A stretch of 9,351 bases of DNA from Hyphomicrobiaceae bacterium (GTDB lineage: Bacteria; Pseudomonadota; Alphaproteobacteria; Rhizobiales; HXMU1428-3): assembly GCA_028285025.1 (NCBI GenBank), contig JANQQH010000238.1, positions 1 to 9,351 on the forward strand. The letters run 5' to 3'. Positions 5,460 through 9,351 of the stretch are shown here, one piece after another (position 1 is the stretch's first letter; every line of letters starts with the position of its first letter). The notes beneath the pieces are model-generated. The model had not been told where the DNA came from, did no database searches, and saw nothing but the letters and a program-made list of their open reading frames with translations. Both the position numbers and the translations under genes were made by a program.

Positions 5460-7505
5460 CTAAAATTCTGCTTTCGCACTAAAATAGAATGACCGTCCAG
5501 GTTCGTTCAAAGGGCGATAATAGGCTGAATATTCCTGCCCTGAACTTGCTCGGTTAGAATAGGTCTCATCAAAGATATTATTCACCTCTGCACGCAACGT
5601 TAGCTCAGGCAAATTTTCAGCTTGCAACTCATATTGAATGAAAGCGTTGAAAACTTCATAGCTAGGTATTGGGTTTGTTGGTGTTGGGTCAGCAAAAAAG
5701 ATTTGCCAATAAGGAAGAACCTCATCTTGCTCTAATGCAATTTCCACATCACCACCAATGGTAATCCCGGTTCCTTCAAACTCATGAGCCGCTGAAATAG
5801 TAATTATATCACCGATATTCGTTCCGTAACCGAAATAGTTGGTAAATAGAGGCCTACCATCACCTTCAATGTCAATGTTAGAGTATTTTGCTTCAATAAA
5901 GCCAGTTTCCCATTTATAGCCTAAAGCAATATTCAACGTTTTAGACTCAATATCTAAGACACTACGAAACGGACTAAATGTAAAACCTGAGTTATGACCA
6001 ATAGCATTATCCATTTTAATCAAGGTATAATCCGCATCAAAAGTAAAGCCTTGATAAGCGGCTGATAAACCAACAGTAAAGTTATCAGAATCATATGTCT
6101 CTAAATTAGAGTAATCATATGTGCCACCATTAAGATAAGCTTCTGCAAGAGGAATGCGACCAAAAACATGAGCATATCCAGCTTTCAGTGTAACAATTTC
6201 ATTGAGATCATATTCAGCTGAAATGTTACCACTAAAACCCGTGTCATCAAGGTCTGTTCCATCAAATCCTGTAAACATTTGATGATCAATACGACCACCT
6301 AGAGAAACGCGAAAATCTTGTGTTAAATCTAAGCGCGCTTGTGCGTAAGCACCTATGTTTCTATCTTTTTCTGATTTAGGTAAAAAAGTAGGGTCGTTTA
6401 CGGAGCCACCGAAAGAATCTGTATGGAAGAAATCGACACCAGCTACAATGTCACCTTGCGATACTTTGAATTTATTTTCAAATTTTCCCGACCATGTCTC
6501 AATATCAGCAACGTTAGGATATGTCGGGTCACCAGCACCATCAGCAAATCTCAATTTGTTTTCACTGTAAGCCAGAACAACTTTTGGATCCCACCAACCA
6601 GTTGGTGTCTCATCGGTGTAGTTGAAGGTGAAGTTGTTTCTGGTTTGCTTCATATTTCGAATGAAATCACCACTACCAATTACAACCAAGTTTGGTCTAA
6701 ATTGTCTCTCACCATCATCATTGGCCCACTCATAGGTGAATTCTAAACGCTCACCTGTTTGAGCTTCATAGGCTAGCTTGCCAAGGGCTGATTGCAGCTC
6801 TGCCTCGGTACCAGTTTGTTCAAAATTGTCGCCATCTTTATAATTGTCGCCATCAGCATGCTGGAAAAATCCTAATGCTTCGAAACCATTAGACATGACA
6901 TACCCAGAAACACCTTTAACAAAATTCTTGCTATTTGAGTCGTAAGAAACAGTAACAAAACCGCCATAGTTTTTACCTGGGTCTAGAAGATCTTTAACAT
7001 CAACAGTTTCAAATTGAATAGAGCCACCAAGAGCTCCAGGACCAGCATCAGCTGGTGCAACGCCAGCGTCAACGCGCGCCGCCTTGAGGAGTGATGGGTC
7101 AATTAACAATGTTGTTGTATGATGGAAAGTATCATTGGACTGAAGTGCACCGTCAACGCTTACAGCCAAACGTTTATCTTCAATACCATTAACATAAATT
7201 TTTTGACTTATTGACGTATTACCACCGACGGCAACAGAGCTCTCTTCTCTGAACACATCATGCAAATCTTTTGGATTTAAGCGCTCCAAATCTTCCTGGG
7301 TAATTGTTACGCTCGGCACGCCGATATCTGGATCTTCAAAGATCGTACCATCATACTTGTTCTCACCATTATTGTTATTCTGCTGGCCAGTTTCAACATT
7401 GATTTGATCAAGTGGTGTGTTGGATTGTGCTGACGCTGCAATACTACCGGTACTTATAAGTGCAAACACACTAATTGCGGTTGCAAACTTGAATGCAACT
7501 TTCAT
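5460..7505 (-). CDS. TonB-dependent outer-membrane receptor, FetA/FrpB-like
   Basis: This 681-residue receptor imports a ferric chelate across the outer membrane with TonB-ExbBD energy. A signal peptide ends at A24-S25-A26/Q27, followed by a TonB-box-like LDQINVET (32-39). The plug domain spans roughly 60-170: V-T-I-T-x-E-D-L, the D-V-F-R-E-E-S-S-V-A-V-G-G block (83-95), Q-K-I-Y-V-N-G-I-E-D (101-110), F-H-H (127-129) and G-P-G-A-L-G-G-S-I (156-163). A beta-barrel of about 510 residues ends in aromatic F681, the usual BAM signal, preceded by V-N-N-I-F-D-E-T-Y. The plug motifs resemble FetA/FrpB receptors, which take catecholate xenosiderophores and, in Helicobacter FrpB4, nickel; the ligand here is not readable. 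There is no clear heme FRAP/NPNL box. GGGAG precedes the start. It is the first gene of the operon, divergent from an AraC gene, as fetA is controlled by the AraC-like MpeR in Neisseria. Confidence 0.93.
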   Translation of the reverse strand: MKVAFKFATAISVFALISTGSIAASAQSNTPLDQINVETGQQNNNNGENKYDGTIFEDPDIGVPSVTITQEDLERLNPKDLHDVFREESSVAVGGNTSISQKIYVNGIEDKRLAVSVDGALQSNDTFHHTTTLLIDPSLLKAARVDAGVAPADAGPGALGGSIQFETVDVKDLLDPGKNYGGFVTVSYDSNSKNFVKGVSGYVMSNGFEALGFFQHADGDNYKDGDNFEQTGTEAELQSALGKLAYEAQTGERLEFTYEWANDDGERQFRPNLVVIGSGDFIRNMKQTRNNFTFNYTDETPTGWWDPKVVLAYSENKLRFADGAGDPTYPNVADIETWSGKFENKFKVSQGDIVAGVDFFHTDSFGGSVNDPTFLPKSEKDRNIGAYAQARLDLTQDFRVSLGGRIDHQMFTGFDGTDLDDTGFSGNISAEYDLNEIVTLKAGYAHVFGRIPLAEAYLNGGTYDYSNLETYDSDNFTVGLSAAYQGFTFDADYTLIKMDNAIGHNSGFTFSPFRSVLDIESKTLNIALGYKWETGFIEAKYSNIDIEGDGRPLFTNYFGYGTNIGDIITISAAHEFEGTGITIGGDVEIALEQDEVLPYWQIFFADPTPTNPIPSYEVFNAFIQYELQAENLPELTLRAEVNNIFDETYSNRASSGQEYSAYYRPLNEPGRSFYFSAKAEF

Positions 7506-7548
7506 TCTAAACTCCCAAATATGTAAAAAATTCCCTCAATTGGCATTC

Positions 7549-7577
7549 ACTATATGCCTTGCAAAGATAGTCAGCCT
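7549..7577 (-). promoter_or_regulatory. Putative receptor-operon promoter with weak -35
   Basis: On the minus strand TATAGT (7549-7554) is a good -10, placing the transcript start near 7542 and leaving about 36 bases to the ATG. At 17-base spacing the -35 position (7572-7577) reads AGGCTG, far from TTGACA, as expected when an activator is needed. The -35 position just overlaps the proximal direct repeat. A small dyad GGCAT-N7-ATGCC (7542-7558) spans the -10. This is a sequence-only prediction. Confidence 0.5.
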
Positions 7578-7617
7578 TCGCGAAATCGTCATTTATCTTC
7601 GTGAAAAATTCATTTCG
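7576..7617. promoter_or_regulatory. Tandem 21-bp direct repeats, likely AraC-regulator operator
   Basis: Two units, 7576-7596 and 7597-7617, share CTTCGYGAAA-N3-TCATTT (15 of 21 identical) and are exactly 21 bases apart, two helical turns, so both face the same side of the DNA. A third, weaker match, CCGCGTAAAA at 7618-7627 (7 of 10), continues the phase. AraC-family proteins bind such paired direct half-sites, with the promoter-proximal site touching the -35. Here the proximal unit abuts the -35 position of the receptor promoter, fitting class II activation by the divergent regulator. Confidence 0.6.
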
Positions 7618-7650
7618 CCGCGTAAAAGTACAAACAAAAAGGTTGGTAAG

Positions 7651-7668
7651 GTTCATTTTAAAATGAAC
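7651..7668. promoter_or_regulatory. Perfect 18-bp palindrome in the divergent control region
   Basis: GTTCATTTTAAAATGAAC is fully symmetric, with a further ATGAAC half-site at 7680-7685. It is centred about 44 bases upstream of the regulator's -35 and upstream of the receptor operator. A symmetric site suggests a dimeric repressor or sensor different from the AraC protein, perhaps an iron regulator. It does not match the Irr box (TTTAGAA-N3-TTCTAAA) or a classic Fur box, and its TCA...TGA order is opposite to what I expect for a RirA box. The binding protein is unknown. Confidence 0.5.
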
Positions 7669-7703
7669 AAGATGCATATATGAACCAGAGAATTTTGCAT
7701 TTA

Positions 7704-7732
7704 TTGGCATTTATTTTTATGTGTAGTATAAT
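7704..7732 (+). promoter_or_regulatory. Sigma-70 promoter of the AraC-family regulator
   Basis: TTGGCA (7704-7709) and TATAAT (7727-7732) are separated by 17 bases. The -10 is a consensus match and the -35 matches at four of six positions. The start would lie near 7739, leaving a leader of about 95 bases. This promoter should be active without an activator, in contrast to the receptor promoter. Confidence 0.65.
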
Positions 7733-7834
7733 TTTTTTGCTTATAAATTATTGGTTAAATCGTATTCATAGTTAGTGCGTTACCTATTTGAATTAGCGGT
7801 TCTTTTGTATTGAGTTCTTGCTGCTGAGGATGAT

Positions 7835-8836
7835 ATGTCTCAAAATAATAATTACACCCTGATCAAAAATGATCGGCCTGGCAATATGCGCCAGCTTGAA
7901 GAATTTATCTCAAAAGACACAGATAAAATTGCAGGCCGTATTGGGTTTATTGAATTGAATTCAGGCATTGATCTGCATTTTTCTGACATTACAGAGCTTG
8001 TCAATGAACGTTCTGAGAGCTTGTCTGATGCGAGTTTAACAATCTCGTTATTACTTGAAGGGCAAGTGAAGTTCTATATGAACGAGAAACCCTATTATCT
8101 TGGTGCCAATGATAATGATGAAAGCCGCGTGGCCATTGGTAAAATTTGGTCTACGACCAAGCCTGTTAGATTTGCCCGTAGTTTTCAAAAAGGACGCAGG
8201 GTCAAAAAAATAATCATCAATATTGATAAAGATTGGTTGGCGGAAATGGGGCTTTCAGAGACCTTGGATAACAGTGCGTCTCATCTAGATAAAAGCTTGT
8301 TTGAATTTGCCTGTTCTCATCTGAATTATAAAGACTGGATCCCTTCAAAACAGGCCATTAAAGCAGCTGAAGAAATTATCAACCCGCCTCATGATGCTGA
8401 ATGTATGAAAAAAATGGTTCGTGAATGTCGGGCTATTGAGTTGGTCACGATGGCTTTCGAACAATTTACGAAACCTTCTCCAGCTATTTTGAAGCAAAGG
8501 ACAGATTCAAAACCAAATTGTCGATTGATCAAGGTTCTCAATTTTATTGAAAATAATTTGAATAGCGAACTTACATTAGAAGAGATTGCTAAAACGGTTG
8601 GGTTTAGCGTGAGCTCGTTGCAAAGACATTTCAAAACGACTTATGGCTCCACAGTGGTCGAATATATTCGGAAACGAAAATTAGAACTTGCAAAAGATGC
8701 AATGATATATGAAGGAGCGTCTGTAACACAGGCTTGCTTCATTGCCGGTTATTCTAACCCATCAAGCTTTGCAACCGCTTTTAAACGTGCCTTTGGCCAA
8801 TGTCCAAAAACCTATTCTCAGGCTGTTGCAATATAA
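7835..8836 (+). CDS. AraC-family transcriptional regulator, PchR-like
   Basis: This 333-residue regulator is probably the switch for the divergent uptake operon. The C-terminal third is a standard double helix-turn-helix: LTLEEIAKTVGFSVSSLQRH (247-266) forms the first motif, and the second lies at 296-320 with ACFIAGYSNPSSFATAFKR, then the family signature G-Q-C-P-K-T-Y. The N-terminal part (about 1-220) has no motif I can name with certainty, but ISLLLEGQVKFYMNEKPYYL (70-89) resembles the beta-rich effector domain of PchR/AlcR-type proteins, which sense ferric siderophores. The start ATG has GAGGA four bases upstream. It is transcribed away from the receptor gene across a 329-base control region that holds paired direct repeats. 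No terminator is obvious after its stop. The effector is unknown; control of the neighbouring operon is inferred from arrangement and operator layout. Confidence 0.92.
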   Translation: MSQNNNYTLIKNDRPGNMRQLEEFISKDTDKIAGRIGFIELNSGIDLHFSDITELVNERSESLSDASLTISLLLEGQVKFYMNEKPYYLGANDNDESRVAIGKIWSTTKPVRFARSFQKGRRVKKIIINIDKDWLAEMGLSETLDNSASHLDKSLFEFACSHLNYKDWIPSKQAIKAAEEIINPPHDAECMKKMVRECRAIELVTMAFEQFTKPSPAILKQRTDSKPNCRLIKVLNFIENNLNSELTLEEIAKTVGFSVSSLQRHFKTTYGSTVVEYIRKRKLELAKDAMIYEGASVTQACFIAGYSNPSSFATAFKRAFGQCPKTYSQAVAI

Positions 8837-9050
8837 TATTTTTCAAGCGCTTTTCTAATACTGCTTAAGCTAGATAGATATCGTTTTCGTTTGTCGCAAT
8901 GATCATTTGACCATTGTGTTTTGGGCTTTTACTGAGGCTTTCCCATTTATTCCACTTGTGTCCCTTATACATTTTTTGCTTTCAGGGGCTGTGCTTTAAG
9001 GCCGGCACCACAAAGCAAATATATTTGTTCTTACAAGGACCGAAAAGACA
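8837..9050. other. Convergent spacer without a recognisable gene
   Basis: This separates the ends of the AraC-family gene and the sulfotransferase gene. I see no credible gene; a 62-codon plus frame that starts here and runs across the sulfotransferase gene is a chance reading. The best hairpin is TGCTTT/AAAGCA (8992-8997 with 9012-9017), usable from both strands but short and without a strong T-tract. Small perfect palindromes are AATGATCATT (8898-8907) and CAAATATATTTG (9016-9027). A terminator is expected for both genes but none is convincing. Confidence 0.5.
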
Positions 9051-9351
9051 TCAGCCAGAAACCGCCCCCCAAAATTCTTCTTGTGAATTGCTCCGTGGAT
9101 AGGGCTCATCTGGTACAGGCACATCAAGCCACTGGCAAAGCGGTTCCCAGCCACTACCAAGCTCATAGATCAACAAACGATCAGCAGAGGCTTTGTCAAT
9201 CACGTTTGCATTGTGCGCATTAAAGACAGCTTTCACATGTTCTGGATCTGTGATGTTATTGCCAAATGTGTTTTCAATAATCAATTTGTGCACCATTTTC
9301 ACCACCTGCCCATGATAGCCGTCAGGCAAGTCTTTTGCCCGCTCACTGATT
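9051..9351 (-). CDS. Sulfotransferase family protein, C-terminal part (runs off right edge)
   Basis: This is the last 99 residues or so of a P-loop sulfotransferase of the Sulfotransfer_4 kind, which would move sulfuryl groups from PAPS to an acceptor in the cytoplasm. The frame stays open to the right edge (reading ISERAKDLPDGYHG), so the TTG at 9327-9329 is not the start. The identifying part is the C-terminus: H-N-A-N-V-I, then A-D-R-L-L-I-Y-E-L-G-S-G-W-E-P-L-C, W-L-D-V-P-V-P-D-E-P-Y-P-R-S-N and the final E-E-F-W-G, a pattern I know from this family. The PAPS-binding P-loop and catalytic residues would be upstream, outside the window. It is convergent with the AraC-family gene and probably unrelated to iron uptake. 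The acceptor is unknown. Confidence 0.8.
   Translation of the reverse strand, partial: ISERAKDLPDGYHGQVVKMVHKLIIENTFGNNITDPEHVKAVFNAHNANVIDKASADRLLIYELGSGWEPLCQWLDVPVPDEPYPRSNSQEEFWGAVSG

Noticed and set aside
5460..7505. Receptor as a heme receptor
   Set aside because: No clear FRAP/NPNL histidine box and no hemS/hemT-type neighbours; the plug motifs resemble FetA/FrpB more.
7497..7511. TTTAGAA next to the receptor start codon as an Irr (ICE) box
   Set aside because: Only one half-site is present; the matching TTCTAAA half three bases on is missing.
7576..7627. Short in-phase repeats as a CRISPR array
   Set aside because: Unit length equals spacing with no unique spacers, only two to three units, no cas genes; operator half-sites explain it better.
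7651..7668. Palindrome read as a LexA site (GTTC...GAAC)
   Set aside because: Alphaproteobacterial LexA uses a direct repeat GTTC-N7-GTTC; this is an inverted repeat with ten bases between.
7417..7710. Open frames on both strands across the divergent control region
   Set aside because: They overlap the receptor signal peptide, promoters and operator repeats, lack good ribosome binding sites, and have no recognisable protein features.
9051..9329. Sulfotransferase fragment as a complete 92-residue gene starting at TTG
   Set aside because: The frame remains open to the window edge with family-like residues upstream of that TTG, so it is the end of a longer gene.

Overview
The window looks like chromosomal DNA from an alphaproteobacterium, probably marine or sediment-dwelling. 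The grounds are a Tat-exported SoxB of the thiosulfate-oxidising type, a FetA/FrpB-like TonB-dependent receptor with a FecBCD-type importer and a DUF2218 gene, and a bacterial P-loop sulfotransferase. No rRNA or tRNA is present and the lineage is inferred only from protein resemblance. Base composition is mosaic: counted 60-base rows in soxB and the permease are about 52-58% GC, rows in the receptor gene about 33-40%, and the spacers are AT-rich.

Layout. Positions 1-795 (minus) hold the N-terminal 265 residues of soxB, which runs off the left edge. Positions 796-2109 are a poorly coding, repeat-rich stretch. It has two near-identical IS-like ends (829-849 and 1990-2010), an opposing end at 2085-2097, a 19-bp-arm inverted repeat (1266-1317), a 32-codon ORF with a good ribosome binding site, a degenerate-looking open stretch, and a small gene for a secreted Lys/Glu-rich peptide (1525-1737, minus). 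Positions 2110-7505 (minus) are a compact iron-complex uptake operon, transcribed right to left: TonB-dependent receptor, periplasmic binding protein, FecCD permease, ABC ATPase, DUF2218 protein. Positions 7506-7834 are the divergent control region. Positions 7835-8836 (plus) encode an AraC-family regulator. Positions 8837-9050 are a convergent spacer with no clear gene. Positions 9051-9351 (minus) are the C-terminal part of a sulfotransferase whose start lies off the right edge.

How it works together (inference from family knowledge): the receptor would bring a ferric chelate across the outer membrane with TonB energy, the binding protein would capture it, and the permease (as a homodimer) with the ATPase would import it. 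DUF2218 would act in the cytoplasm in an unknown step. The divergent AraC protein would sense the chelate or its iron status and activate the receptor promoter. In support, two 21-bp tandem direct repeats lie just upstream of a receptor promoter with a recognisable -10 but a poor -35. No siderophore biosynthesis gene is visible, so uptake of a xenosiderophore or other metal complex is likely. The most unusual parts are the control region, the hairpin between receptor and binding protein, and the mobile-element-like debris between soxB and the operon.
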